Shown piece by piece: positions 1 through 13,366 of a stretch of 64,000 nucleotides of DNA. Position 1 is the first letter of the stretch; every line of letters starts with the position of its first letter. Below the pieces are notes generated by a model. That model had not been told where the DNA came from. It saw only the letters and a program-made list of their open reading frames with translations, and did not search any database. Source of the stretch: Litsea cubeba (taxonomy: Eukaryota; Streptophyta; Magnoliopsida; Laurales; Lauraceae); assembly GCA_012931725.1 (NCBI GenBank), contig CM022944.1, positions 19,037,979 through 19,101,978 on the forward strand, read 5' to 3'. A program made the position numbers and the translations under genes.

Positions 1-3000
1 TTTGGGTATTTTGTATTTTCTTTTGTTTTGAATGGATAACCATATGAATGATTGGCCATTCTTTTGGCTTTTTAAAAAAAAAAAATGAATAAATATCTAA
101 TCAGTCCTTGACTTTACTTTCCTGCCATTTCTCACCTTTATATTCCTTGGATCATTACATATTCCAGCAACATTCAATGGAGCTTTCCTTTGAGTAAAAT
201 GGCAGTTCAAGAAAGAGGGCATTTCAAGTTGAGGACCCTCTAATGTTACATTCTCTGGGGTTCAAGTAGAAATCCTCTTTCTTTCTATAAGACATGTTTG
301 TTGCCTTTCTCATCCATATATAAACAGTGTTTGTTGTTAACCCATTGATGGCACTGGTGAAACAGAAATTCGTTGAACATGGAATCAAAAGCCACAACAC
401 TTGAAGCCCTACCTACACCTAAGTGCGGAAAATATGTTGACTTGTTTTCTTTTTGTCGGTAAAAGGAAGTTGGTTGAAACAACCAACCAAACATACATGA
501 TGTTTGAAGGAGGAGCCCATCTTAATCTACACCTCTTTTGTCCGACATTGTGTTTGGGTGTAGTTGAGATGGATTTTGATAACTAAGTTGTGGTAAAATG
601 ATGAAAGTGATGGTCACTACTTGTGGGTCTCATGCAATCAACCAGTGTCACAAAATATATAGAGGGCTAATATGGCAGTGTTATCTGAAAATGTTAATTT
701 ATCACGATATTTTTTGAGGGCCCATTTGTTTGTATAGAATTGTATTTCCTAAGAATTCGAAGAAATGTATTCCTACTAAAGTTTCTAAAATTGTAGAAAC
801 AAGTTGAAGATGTACACACCGCCACATATAATTTCCTCAATTCAATCATTTCGTGAGAACAGTATTGGTTATTGGAGACAATGCCTCAATTTTCTTAAAT
901 TTGAGGGGAAAAGTAAGGTGAGTTTGGTGAAATGGCATCTAAGATTAGATGCACTGCCTTCCACATTATGCCATACAAATGGAGGAAGTAGTGAAATACT
1001 GAAATCCCTAGTGGACTTGAGGGTCCACCTTCCATGATTGTCAAAATAAAGGGACCAAACCAGAAAGAGGGACTTCCCCATGAATTGGCGTGACTACTAC
1101 ATTGTACAGCCAATGCGAAAAGCATATATATTAACTTAGCCTAGGAACATATAGACCCAATCATTGTATAAATTACCCAAATGTAATATCCATCACTTCA
1201 AATTATCCCTCAACTTTAGGGTTGGGGATTGGCCTTCTGCATGTGATTGACAACGTTTGAATTATTGGTCAAAACAAGTAACCATTGGAATTTCCTGGAC
1301 ACTACGTTCTACCACTTCTTAGTTCGAAAATGACCTGTTATGTGACGGTCTTGGCTTAATTCTATCTTAATGGTTTTAGAAGTCATCATGCTTTTCTTCC
1401 TCGAATAAACTATAGTGATTATGATTAAGAATCTATCTATTGAGTTGATCAATCCCCTTTCCATAGAGACAACTAATGATCAATTCCAATTTTTTTCCCG
1501 TTGGTCAAAGATTTGCGTAGCGTATGTGGGTATGTTAGTAGTTCCGAAAAAAGAATGGATCAAGGCAGAGGACTAGAGCACTTCTATTGGGCTGAGCACT
1601 TTTATCATCCAGTATAATCTCCTAATGACAAATAAGGTTCCATAAAGGGCCCGTTGATGATAAGTTGATGGTTAAGAACTTTGGTAATTGGTTTATCAAA
1701 GATTGGTTCCATATTGTAGATGGAATACAAAGATAAAAATGCTATTCAACTAATTTTATTGAATTAAGTTCACCCCATTCATGATACAACATTATTATAT
1801 AAATAAATAATAATTACTTAGCCCAGGCCTTGGACTCTCAATAATACTGTGCTTAACTTGTCTTGAGTTTCCAGCTCACCTGTAAGAGATATCAAAGTTC
1901 GATCTAGAAGATGTAGGACAACTAGGTCAACCATGATTAAAAGAGGGAGCTACCGTCCCATAGCACCTTACAGGTTAATAAAGGAGGGCATATATATCAA
2001 GATTACCAAAAATAAATTTATGTCCTTAACTATGAGTACATTCACACAAGAAAAAGGACATCTCCATAAATGAGATTATGACTCAGATAAAATCTATTTG
2101 ACTTTGTAGTACTTGGAACTACAAACTCTTGAAGGAAGATTGGCTCTAAGAATCAGGTTGACAATTCTCCTTGTTAAATAGTTTTACATCTTAGCTCATC
2201 CCAAACCATAATTAGTGCATTCAAAGGATTATGTTGACCCTGAGCATTCTTAGATAGTTTTCAAATCCTAGTTCTTCTGGAACCATAAGTGCATTCAAAG
2301 GAGTTAGTTTGACTAATTGCATTCCTAGATAGCTTCTACATCTTGCTTCTTCTCAAACCACAAGTGCATTCAAGATGGTTAGATTGACTATTTGAATAGA
2401 TTGAGAATCCCCAAGGCAACACACATATATTGATTGAGAAGGACATCCCTTATATCAATAAGCAAGACAGGACTTATACTTACCCAGTTTTCTAAGTTTT
2501 TCTTCTTTTTTTTGTTTTTGGTGGAAAGGCTTAAATGGTTTTTTTATCCCTGTTGAATTGCTACCAACACATGAAACCAAAAAGTTATAAGAGATGGGAC
2601 CAAGAGCAATCCATTTAAGAATCCCATATGATGCACATTTTCAACACATAGAATCTGCAAATTTCCTATGGGTGGGGAGACATTAAATGTATCTTATAAC
2701 TTGCATGTGTTGTTATCAATGCCAAAACACTTCTTACCAAGTAAGAAAGAGAGATTAGAAGGTGTTAGAGTGAGATCTTTTGACTCTATGCTGCCACCCT
2801 CTTACATTCCCAAGATAGCACGAGTGAGGGATTTGAGTGTTCATGTCCTGTGCTTGCATTTCCAAAACATGTGTCTTGAAAAAAGAAATCCGGAAGATTA
2901 AAATAGCCCTTTTGTTTATATTACACTGAATATTTTAAAGATCAAAGTGGGAGATTACTCAAAATTTCAAGAAAATTGAAGAATACCCCCCATGTAGAAT

Positions 3001-3603
3001 CCACATGACAGATAACACTGAGTGGGCCCCACCAATAGATATGGGGCTGTTTGCTCATTTGGGGCTAAGTAAAAGTTTCCGGGGCTGAGAGTTTCTTTGG
3101 CATCATGACATAGATCTGGAGCATTCAATTGGAAGGGTCGCGTGAAGCTCGAATGAGTGGCACGTGCTGGCAGTATCACACTCACATGAATGATTAATGG
3201 TCACTGTGTGTGCAAATGTATGATGTCAAAAAAGGTCACTCTAATATTTGATCATTCTCATTCTTGATTGGGAGGCCGAAAATTCAACAATTTTGGTAAG
3301 GCACATTTTTCATTGTCATTGAATCTAACAATAGATAATAGGGTGTTCTTTTTTTCTTTTTTTTTAACACCGGGCTACTCATTATAGTGATACTTGAACT
3401 TGAACTTGAACTTGAACTTGAACTTGAACACAAGGGATCGATCCTTGGGCATGTGTGTGAAACCGTGAGTGTGTTGGTGTAGGTATTAGTTCGATCATTG
3501 ATAGTTTGCATGCCAATTCATTTGATTAGATGTGTGCGGAAAAGGTGTAGCTTGATCGTATTAAATTATGGGCTGAATTGTACAAACTCATATATGGGTA
3601 ACC
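1..3603. other. Intergenic DNA, no gene recognised
   Basis: I see only short open frames with no recognisable domain and no convincing splice structure. The stretch is AT-rich with homopolymer runs and scattered simple repeats. Nothing here supports a gene. Confidence 0.6.
3392..3427. repeat. Hexanucleotide microsatellite (ACTTGA)x6
   Basis: Six perfect head-to-tail copies of ACTTGA are visible. There is no coding context, so this is a simple sequence repeat. Confidence 0.95.
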
Positions 3604-4175
3604 TAGAGGTGGCAATCGGGTCGGGTTGTACTAAACGGGTTAGACCCGTTTATTAAACGGGTTACACAGGTCTAACCAGCATCCGACCCGTTTATTAAAC
3701 GGGTCAGAAACCCTAACCCGTACCCACCACGAGTCAACCCGACCCGACCCGCTTAACCCCGCATAACCATTGCGGGTTATACGGGTCAGGTCGACCCGCA
3801 TAACCCTAGTAAATAAATCGACTCAACTATGGTTTCATGCTTGACCAAAACTGACTTTTAAGATCAAATTTGGTCTAATCTCATTTCAACAATCATTTAA
3901 TGCGCATTACCCTTGCTTTTCATTAATAAAAAGCGTGGGGTTGAATTGGTTAAGGTCCATTTATTTATTTTTTAGCCTATGCATTAAAATAATCAAATTC
4001 AATTTTGGCTTAAATAAGTGGGTTATGCGGGTTAAGCGGGTCAACCCTAACCCAACCCGCTTAATGGCGGGTTATGAATACTTGACCCGTGACCGACCCG
4101 CCTATTAAACGGGTCGGGTTAAGCGGGTAATACGCAGGTCGGGTTGGCGGGTCAGGTCATATTTTGCCACCTCTA
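3604..4175. mobile_element. MITE with TAGAGGTGGCAA termini
   Basis: The segment opens with TAGAGGTGGCAA and closes with TTGCCACCTCTA, a 12 bp terminal inverted repeat. Inside, CGGGTCGGGTT-like and ACCCGCATAACCC-like motifs recur in both orientations, so the ends can fold over several hundred bases. There is no coding capacity. The GAGGTGGCAA terminus is common among non-autonomous plant DNA elements that are often assigned to hAT; I assign this by resemblance only. I could not find a clean 8 bp target duplication, so the superfamily is uncertain. Confidence 0.7.
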
Positions 4176-6597
4176 AATTAATGGGTTGCTAGAACTTGTG
4201 TTTTTTGGGCCACAACTTTTGCCTCCTACCAACCCAGGAAAAACATGGTTTCTTCCCTGCTCTTGTTATTAAAGGCTTCGGCCAGATCAATTATCATGTT
4301 CAGCCCAGTAGTTTTGGTTGGGAGTCTAAGACATGGGTCTGATTGGCATAGGGCTGTTAACAAGCCGAGCCAAAGCTTGTCCAAGCCCATACCACCTATC
4401 TATCAGGCCTGATACTCAAGCCTTAGTTCCGGTTGATGGGTCTGAAAGTTAGGACCTTGCACTTTGTGATATGTACTCAGTGTTACATGTAATACCAGGA
4501 CAGGCCTTTAAGAACCTATAATCTCAGGCCCATCATATTTAACCATCTGGAAAAATAGACTAATTACAGAGATGAAATCCAGCCCATTATGGGGTGGGCT
4601 TGGATCTGTCTCAAGAGGCCAAGCCCATGAGTACACCTAGCTGGGTGGCATTACGGCATATCTATGCTGCTTTGAGTTTAGAAGATGGTAAAAATAGCAT
4701 TACCAGTAAGAATCAGGAGGAATCTTGGACTCATCTCTACCCACCTCAAAGGCATCATATCGCTTAGTCGGGGGATGGATTGACATGACCTATCTGTAAC
4801 ATGGATGTTCCACACTTACACTTCATCCCTGTTTGGATCTTTGCAACTAGATTGCTCTGCAAGCAGGTTACCACAATCTCAGTTTAGGAAGATCATAGAA
4901 GGGCAGTTGGGATTCTCATATTGAATATGAGCACGAAGGACGCGTAATTAAGTGAACCTCAATGCGAGGCATCAGGTGACTCACTATTGACATACATTTT
5001 TTTAGATTCTTTCATGTTTGGATCATTTGGTGGCTCCGCCATATTATTCCATAAAAGGGGGCAGCAAGCAGTGTGTACTATTACCAAAAAAAAAAAAACA
5101 ACAATTATAATAGGGCAGAACTACAATACAGTGTCAAATCTGGTGCAGCACCTTCTTAAACACATGAATTGGGCCTGCCTTTTTAAAACCCAAACCGATT
5201 GCCAACTCTAACGCCCATTGTATTCATTGTATCTAAACATTCAAAGTCGGTTTCAATGGACCAATCTAACCAATCTTTAGATTGATTATTTGATTTTACA
5301 CATGACTCCCTCCCTTTCTATCTCCCATGTTCTATCACAATTCACAAAGCATAATCTCCACAGACAAATCAACAGGGCCTCTGGTGAAATACTTAGTAGA
5401 TGAGACAAATCATATGACCTTAGTCGTTGCTTTTGAATTGAAACTTCAACAGGTAGCCGTGACAAGTCTTCACATGACAGCTGTGACTCTTCTACCATGC
5501 TGGACTAGGCCCGATAGTTTAAAATCTATCTACAGCACTCCAAACTAATGACAAATTAAAAAAAGAAAAATGAGACGCCAAGCAAAGTAGCTCGAACACT
5601 AGCATATTTTTTAAGCAAATAAAAATAAAATTTATACCTAAAGATATGAGTTATGAGAACAAACGTCGCCAATAAAGCAAAGGAAAAAAATGTACCGCAC
5701 AAGGATGAGAATGCCTCATTTGGATACAGTCATAAAGAGGAAGACAAAAGTAGTTCTGAAGACCAACTCAGTTCTGAGGCTCAAGTCCAAAGTAGAACCT
5801 CTTAGCATAATTGTCATTTAATGCTTAATTCAATTGTAACAGCCACAAGTTTGAGTCTGGATGAATACCTGCACTATATCCATGAGCACCGCCATAAACC
5901 AAGATTAGAACCATCAACAGGGTGCTCTGAGCTCACAAAATTGTCAGACCAGAGGACATAAATCCTTTAGCCATTAGCCTTTCAGCCATTCCAACCAAAT
6001 ACACAAGCCTTCTAACAAACAGCTGAAGTCTCACAAATGTACAGTTCAATGTCAACATCCATTTGAATAAAGCTAAGACGATGATGAAAATGACAATGAT
6101 AATATAATACTGATGACCGATCAAACTCAGGATAGTCATTCTGTTTTGAGTAAAAAAGATGGAAGAAGCCCTCGTACAGAGAGCATACATTTTAGAAAGG
6201 TAGCTCTATTATGCAACATGAGGCCATTCCAACCCCTTTTCCCAGCTTCCAGGTGGGCACAGAGCTGGAGCAAGAATTAGAAGGAGAACAAGGTACCCTT
6301 TAAGGATGTCAGAAATTGGAGATTATGCGGGAAATTTTAGACCAGAATCTGGATACTCAGAATCCACAAGACAATCTTGGGTGGACACTGATTCACATTG
6401 ATGCCTTGATTTCTGCGCATCAATCAAATGGCGAAAAAAGTTGATTCCATATTCCTGATTTGTTCATATTTTCATGTTATCGACTGTGAAAATAAAAGGT
6501 GAAGCACAATTTACAAAGGCATATCTGGCACCATGCAGCCTGACCCAGAAGAAAGAGAAACGAAAAAAAAGGTTAGAATTCTGAAGCCCTTTATAAG
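4176..6597. other. Intergenic DNA, no gene recognised
   Basis: Only short unrelated open frames are present and none carries a recognisable motif. A poly(A) run lies near 5089-5098. I see no promoter or RNA gene that I could defend. Confidence 0.55.
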
Positions 6598-6813
6598 AAA
6601 AGAAATAACCCTTTTTTTTTATAACGTGGGTATCCATGAGGTCTTTGACCCAACAGGACTATTCCCCCAGGTGGTGCCCGCTAAACCCACACAAACGCAC
6701 ACCAAGCAAATCTGGGGCTGGTTTCGAAAACAAGGCGTGGAGAGCAAACCCATGCCTTACAAGTCACACAACTCCACCAAGGCACCAACTACCAGGTGGG
6801 TAAAAGAAATAAC
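6598..6813 (-). mobile_element. tRNA-derived SINE with 12 bp target-site duplication
   Basis: The SINE body is 6610-6801 (192 bp) on the minus strand. It is flanked by perfect direct repeats AAAAGAAATAAC at 6598-6609 and 6802-6813. Read on the minus strand it has an A-box-like TAGTTGGTGCC (6781-6791), a B-box-like GTTTTCGAAACC (6720-6731) about 50 bp further on, and an A-run tail next to the distal duplication (around 6611-6620). This order of internal pol III promoter, body, A-tail and target duplication is what SINEs show. A 116-residue open frame on the plus strand spans it and is not a gene. The family name is not known to me. Confidence 0.8.
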
Positions 6814-8596
6814 AACTTGTGGAAGCTCTTTGGAATATATAAACACTTATCATTCAAAAATAATAATAACAATTAGTGTTTGAAGAGAATCAGGTATGTT
6901 AGCACAGCAAGTGCAAGTTTCCAACTTGAAAAAGTAACTACCAATTAAAATAAGCCCCAAGGCAGAGTTTTTGATGTCCACTGGCCTACTAGATACAAGA
7001 ATGCTTCATGATCTAGCCATTCAAGTAAAATGTGTGTTGCCAATTGTCCAATCTAGAGGCATAAAATGGATGGATGGTAAGCAGAGATTTTACTTGACAG
7101 TCCATTAAATGACCTTTGGTCAGATGGGTGGCAACATCCAATGGGCCTATTTTTTTGTAACTAGCTATCTTTGGTATTTGGAAGGGGTCACGACCGGCTA
7201 TCCTTGGTATCTAGTAGGGTAGTGGACCTCACAAACTCTAGCACGTAACCTATTTTAATTGGTAGCTGCTTTTACAAGGAAACTACCACAGCGTCCTTTT
7301 TGTCTCATTAAAAATGGGTACAGAAACCTTTTTTTTTATAACAAATGGGTTCATAAACTTAACTCACATGAAAGATTAAGCCCAACATTATAGATTCATT
7401 AGTGCACTATGGCCCACCTTTTTGAAATCCAAACCACTCACAATCTAATGCAGCCTATATACATGGAACCAACTTAAGCCCAAGTCTCAATCAAGTGAAG
7501 CAAAGCCATGGCCCATAGGTTGTGAGTTGTGACTTTAATTCCATTTTTATTTAATGATGCCACATCTCAGGCGTCAAATGAAGTCAAAATTACCTAAAAT
7601 CATATCCATTAGATAGCTTATTCAATTAGCTTTTCAATAAGCCCAAATTCATATGATTTTAACTCGTATTGATAAAGTTAAGGCCAATTACGAATTTAAG
7701 GGTAATTTTGTCATTTTGTCTTTATTATGATTGAATGTCAGTGATTGAGGTTTCTCTTTTTAATACTTTAGATAGATTAGGCTTTCTTCTTTTACTTTTA
7801 AAAGAGATGTAAGACTATTAGAAAGGGAAGTTTTGGATTTTTTTTTTTTTTTTCTTCCCATGAAAATTTGCTATGGTAGCTATCATAGTTCAAAATAGTG
7901 GCCGCTGCACATTATCAGCCGTAGTGGTTGAGGCCGCTACACTATTTTGAAAATAGTGGCACTACTGTCTAAAACCTAGTAGAGCCAAGCAATTTTAATT
8001 TAAAACATTATGTTTTCCTATTTTTTCTCCTCAATAGCCTTATATATTTCTAAATCACTAAAAAATCACAAGATTGACTACTACAAAAGATTCAATTTTT
8101 TTTACCACACCGCTGCATAGCGTTTTGGCCACTGGCAACTACGCCCGCCAAAACTACAATTTTGATCCTTGGTAGCTATGTAGTTTCATTGACTCTTATC
8201 ATGCAAGGTTAAGGGCCTTTGCACCTATTCTTTGTGCAATATGCTTTATGCTCACCTTAAACCTATGAGGATGCTGATTTTAAGGGTGCAGCTTCACTAT
8301 TCAAGCAACCAAATAGATCAAGTGGGTTTCAATCTAAAAATCTATTTATTAACTAGGTAAGACTATGGAGGGACTTATGTCAAAGCTTAATTCTTCTTGC
8401 ATTGCTTCTTTTCACTTTCAGTATAAGGCTCTTGAACTGTTTAAGCAACTTTAAGGAAGTTATCATTCAAAAAGAAAAAAATCTTCTTGCATCAAAATCA
8501 GAGTTCCACCTTGTGTCATCATTATCAAAATTTTCATTCCAATTAAATTTACGTGCACTACTAGATTGATCATGTATAATACAAGTATTAATATAC
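6814..8596. other. Intergenic DNA, no gene recognised
   Basis: The stretch is AT-rich and non-coding. Around 7860-8180 there are partly inverted motifs (CAAAATAGTGGC and its complement) that could be the remains of a small MITE, but no clean ends could be set. Confidence 0.5.
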
Positions 8597-9378
8597 ATGT
8601 TCAAACATCATCAATCTACAGCTCACATCATTAAATACTTAGCGGCCCTATGTTCAAAGGCATTTCCATCAATTCCATTGTCCATAATTGGCACGAAGTG
8701 GTCTTCTCTCAACCTATCTCAAGAAGAGTACTTCCAATATGGTGTCCCCACAAGCACCCCCACCTCCCCGTTTGCTCTCAAGCTCAATTTTGATGGTAGT
8801 GCTTGTGGAAACCCCGGCCCCGCTAGACTGGGAGGAGTTATTCGCAATACAGAAGGAACCATTCTCCTATCCTACTCCGGCCCGGCTGGTTTGGGTTCAA
8901 GAAACAAAGCAAAATTATTGGCTCTCAGAACTGGCATCCGTGAAGCATCAAAGCTCAATCCTCGACGGCTTCTCATTGAAGGGGACTCCTACTGCGTCAT
9001 TCAATGGGTAAGACAATTCCAGCCCTCCTTGGAATCTTGCAGATACCATTGAAGAAGTGATCCAGCTTACAAGGGAGTTAAACAGCTCTTTCCACCATGT
9101 TAAGAGATCGGCTAATCGGGAAGCGGATAAGCTAGCCAAAGAGGGAGTTCTAAAACCTGCCTTGATTGTGTCTATGTAACTCTGTTGTTAGCTCTTTTAG
9201 GTGTTCATGCCCGCCATTGTTATGGAGGTTGTACCCATTTTTTTGGGGTTTTCCCTCTCTTCTTTAGGTTTCAGTTGCACATCCCTTTGCTATGGGTTTT
9301 TTTGAGTCAGTATATGTCTCTTATACTGTTCAGATCCTTTTGAGCAATATAACGTCAATATTTTCGAAAAAAAAAAAA
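8597..9378 (+). pseudogene. 3' end of a LINE: RNase H-like domain and poly(A) tail
   Basis: An open frame from 8597 to 9052 ends in a plant LINE-type RNase H domain. It has the first catalytic block NFDGSACGNPG, a second block (NKAKLLAL) and a third block (IEGDSYCVIQW). The final block (READKLAKEG) is in another frame and runs to a stop at 9177-9179, so at least one frameshift lies near 9030-9050. The second block carries Lys where the family normally has the catalytic Glu. About 190 bp of 3'UTR follows, then a run of A at about 9366-9377. The RT and endonuclease regions are absent, so this is a 5'-truncated dead LINE copy. No target duplication was found. It could also be a host gene with an RVT_3 domain, but the tail and frameshift argue against that. 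Confidence 0.8.
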
Positions 9379-11516
9379 CAACTCGCATCATTTTGATTCG
9401 AGTAAAAAAATTTATAATGACAAATCAAAGTGGCACAATGATTCTAAGTTGGTTAGATATCATAGGTGAGCCCCACTAACAGACATATAGCATTGGATCC
9501 ATGAGTCCTCCCGGATCCCTTAAGAAAGGTTTAAGACATCTCTATCAAAATTGTTATTTCTTTTCTTTTCTTTTTTTCCTCCTTGAGGAGCTTTTGGTTA
9601 TGTTTACTCTTATTTTTCTTTTTAAGGAGTTTTGTACACATGGCCAGATAACTCTTCAATGCTTGTGAAAACCACACAATCTTACCCTCATTGGATAGGT
9701 AATTTAAATGACAAACTTAATGCAGATAATGACATCATTTTGACATATGAGATACATCCATCTGAAAAACACAAGATAAAAAATAAAAATAAAACTCTAT
9801 TTAACTATTGGCACATGTGGGACCTAATGTCTCAAATCCACACACACACACACATGGGAATTTGCATAAAAACCATTCACCACCAAATATATGAAGGTCA
9901 AACCGTAACCAAACATGCAAGGGCAAAAATGAAGCCCAAGGCCTAAAAATATGTAGCTAAAAGTTTGTAAAGAAACACAGCATCACAACTTCAAATAACT
10001 ACATATTCCATCCTTTGACTTGGGTGTCTTCGTATAGATATAGGCATGTAGCCCAAGCATATACAACATTGATCTAAAATTCGGTCGAGTCTGGTTCGCT
10101 CCCTTTGTTGCATAGTAATGCAACCCAGGCTAGTATAAAAGCATGTGGATCTATGTTTTTAAGCTTAGGTCTATGATTGTATGCCCAAGTATAATTTTTT
10201 TCCTAATAAAAAATGATTTTAAAATATCCAAACTTTTTTATTTTAATATTTTTCATGTCAAGAGAAGTAATGATATTGTTTTATATGTAGATATATCATT
10301 TTTCACCTTATTCTACACTTTTTCAAACACTTTCTTCTCTTACAAGCATTTAAATTACATTATTCTGAATATTTATTAATTGGTTTATGGTATCGATTAT
10401 TGAATTTTGAAAATATATGGTAAATAATGTGTGTAACAATTTTTATTTTTATTATTTTTATTTTTTTGTATATTTACTTGTTTAGTCTTGCAACTTGTGA
10501 GTTAGTGGTATACATAGTTACTAGAATCCTACGATTCGTAAAGATCCTAAGGAAAATGACTCGTATCTATGCATTGATACCCATTTCCAATTGAATTTTA
10601 GGACTTAGGTGTGAATCTTATGATTCAATACTTGTTTTATCAAGTCTTATGATTCAAGAGATTCAACTTAGTGAAAACAACCACGACCAAGAGGTTAATA
10701 TTAGTAATCTTTTTTCTTTCTTTCTTTCCTTTTGTGTTAGCTTTGCTACGTTCAAAAAGGATATTTAATGATTGAACAATACCTCTTATTAAGAATTTTT
10801 GCAATTTTGAGGAGGTTTTAGAGATGAATAAGGAACTAGCATTAAACTAAAGTGATCAATTGTACAGATAGGGTTTTGTCCTGTATTCTTTTTTCTTTTT
10901 CTTCTTCTTTGTGAACATTGTTTTGACTTTGGAAGACTCCTAACATGTAAAATTCTTTATTTGGATTTTGTTTTTGTTTTTTTATTTCGAGAAAACAAGA
11001 ACTATTGCAACTTGTTTATTTTTTCTTGTAACTCGGATCTCTTAAGCGCACTTGACTATTTGCACATATCATTTATGATATATTAATATATGTTAGTGTC
11101 GTTCTTCATGTGACTGTACATAGTCTTATTTGTCATTGTATTTATATTGCTATGGATGGAAAATGGATGGATTATGAATACCTATATTTTATTTTTCATT
11201 ATTTTTTATATAAAAAAAATGAACGATTAGTGATACATTCATGATACGATTTGATTCATCCCCTTGAATGATTTGCAATAGAATTACAATTTTCAAAACA
11301 ATGGTGGTATGTTTATGACTATTGTAGTTATGAATTATAGAGTATGTACTATATATGCATGTAGCCCCCAAGGAAATTCATTAATGAAGGAATGAAGAAT
11401 ATGTATTATTGACAAAATCCAATCGCCTGTATTGGGAGTTTGAGACTAATGTCTGTATATGTTTCATATTATTAAATTATGTATGCTCAATCTCAATTTG
11501 TAGATTATAATTCGTA
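9379..11516. other. AT-rich intergenic DNA
   Basis: No gene was recognised. The region has very high A+T and a short CA microsatellite near 9839-9853. The last part lies directly 5' of the transposase pseudogene and may hold its promoter or an upstream intron, which I cannot prove from sequence. Confidence 0.5.
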
Positions 11517-11734
11517 ATGGTGCAGGAAAAGGATAATGAAGTGGATCCCGACTGGAATCACAGAGAAATTGTTGGTGGTAATCAACACAAAGTGAAATGT
11601 AACCATTGCCACAAAGGATTAAATGGTGGCATGCATCAATTGAAGTGTCCTGTAGGTCATTTGTCCAAGGATTTGAAGGGTTGTCCCAATGTCCCCACTA
11701 AAGTGAGACAAGAAATGTCGGCCTTTCTTCATAT
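11517..11734 (+). pseudogene. hAT-type transposase pseudogene, part 1 (BED zinc finger)
   Basis: The frame opens at ATG 11517 and encodes a BED-type finger. It has a KVKCNHCHKGLNGGMHQLK core with the paired Cys, then GCPNVPTKVRQEMSAFLH, which is the usual linker of plant hAT/DUF659 transposases. One zinc-ligand His is not obvious: where the family normally has KQHL after the RLK block this copy reads LKCPVGHL. The frame is cut at 11734 by the Copia element. It resumes exactly after the 3' target duplication at 20290, where the same frame reads on through a lysine-rich linker to a stop at 20404. Parts 2 and 3 lie at 20295-23281 and 31045-31254. Confidence 0.85.
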
Positions 11735-13300
11735 TGTTGGTCATTTGTTTTAGTTTGTAATTGTTGTCAATCCTAGGGTGTTGGCATGGTGTTGGAAAGC
11801 AGTATGATGAAGGTTGCAAGCATTCAAAGTGAAACTGGGCAACTGCATGTCCAGGTCATGTCAGTTAAGCATATTGTTATGCTTATATCTTCACATCTAG
11901 CACCTGAATTAAAAAGTGGTCAACATGACTTTTGTGCATCAGTGAGAGGGCTTGATTTTTTGTTTTGGAATCAGGTCGATCCGACTTCAGGTTTTAAAGT
12001 TATGGCCCAAACAGTGGGACAACTCTGCCTCTCTCAGGTTGCTGTTTTTCTCAGACCAGTCAGCTTCGAGGTGATTTTACACTACCTTCCATTCAATCTG
12101 GGTTAAATCTCAAAGCATGAAAGTTGTAGCCCTCTGATAAATCTTTTATTTAGCTCAAGAATCATGTCGTTTCGAGCTCGGAAGAGGAAGTTATGAATTT
12201 TCTAGTGGAGACAAATTCTGCAGTTTCTCTGCACTGCGAGATTAATTCTTCTTCTTGGTACCTTGTTGTGGGTCCCATTATGTGTTGGGATGTAATCAGC
12301 AGATGGCCCATCAGTTTCATCTGATTCAAATGGTAGGTAAGTCCATGTGCATAAGTCTTCATTCAAATGCAAAAGTCTTTTGCATTATAACAAAAGTCTT
12401 TTGCATAATGCAAAAGTCTTAATGGAAGAGCCTACAATTGTTGAGTGTGCACTTATTTTCAATTAGAAAAATGGGGTTTATTCATTTTTCTTCATAGAGT
12501 GCAAAAGTCTTGTGCAAAAGTCCTCTATTAAGTCAAGGTTCAAATAATTAATTGATTCCTACATTTGGTTGGGATCAATTTTCTTCTCCTTGGTGTGCTT
12601 CTTTGAAACAAGCTCTTTGAAATCATCATCGATGCTACAACAAGAATCCCATCAATTGAAGTATCTTAATTCCATTCCTGAGAGAGTTGGAGAGATGATC
12701 TAAAGGCTGAAAAACCAAAAGTCCCGGTGCAAGCAAGAGAGTTGCAAATTCTGAGATTCACTCTTGAGATTGTGTGTGCCTATCACCATCTCTCACTCGG
12801 AGTTATGATTAAGATGTTCTTCAATACATGATGATCTGTTCTTCATCTGTGGTATGGTCATCTTGCCCTCTATTTCATGTGGATTTATATTCCTACTTGT
12901 AGTCTTCCTCAGATGATGATTGTGCAGACTAAGGGTGTGACTAGAAATTAGTGATTGTGATTGATATTTTCTTGACACTTGTGTGTGTTGCTAGAATTTT
13001 ATTGTAAGGCACCTGTGTGTGTCATAAATTTTTGTTAATCCTTGTAATCACTCAAGTGGGTGCTTGAGTGTAGGGGTTGGTGTTCTTGTCCGTTGGTGCG
13101 GGCAAAGTTGTAAGGGGTTGGTGCTCCTAGCAGTTGGTGCTGCCAAAATAGTGGAAGTGCATTTTTGTGCACCGTGGATGTAGCCTGAGGGTGAACCACG
13201 TAAAACTTCTGTGTTGTGGTTGTGTGGTTGATTGTTTACATATAAAATTTTTAGGCACACTGATTCACCCCCCCCTCTCAGTGTCCGTGTGGGGTCAACA
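11735..13300 (+). repeat. 5' LTR of Copia-1
   Basis: It matches 18724-20289 base for base as far as I could compare. It begins TGTTGG and ends TCAACA. At 12365-12415 and again near 12498-12517 it carries repeated CAAAAGTCTT motifs, some in inverted pairs such as GCAAAAGTCTTTTGC. Such repeats in a 5' LTR are often promoter elements. Several short open frames inside (for example 11786-12106) recur in the other LTR and are not genes. Confidence 0.95.
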
Positions 13301-13302
13301 AT

Positions 13303-13314
13303 TGGTATCAGAGC
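13303..13314 (+). promoter_or_regulatory. Primer binding site of Copia-1 (tRNA-iMet type)
   Basis: TGGTATCAGAGC follows the 5' LTR after two bases. This is the complement of the 3' end of initiator tRNA-Met and is the normal minus-strand primer site of plant Copia elements. Confidence 0.95.
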
Positions 13315-13366
13315 AAGGTCCCATTTACAAGCATAATCTGCTTTGGGTGATCTTGTTACAACCCAC

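Noticed and set aside
6533..6883. 116-residue open frame on the plus strand
   Set aside because: It spans the SINE and its flanks; the promoter boxes, A-tail and target duplication explain the sequence better than a protein.
11786..12106. 106-residue frame, present again at 18775-19095
   Set aside because: It is inside both LTRs of Copia-1 and identical in each, so it is LTR sequence and not a gene.
13343..13366. Longer start for the Copia-1 polyprotein
   Set aside because: The codon at 13343 is TTG; the first ATG in frame is 13367, which fits a normal gag N-terminus.
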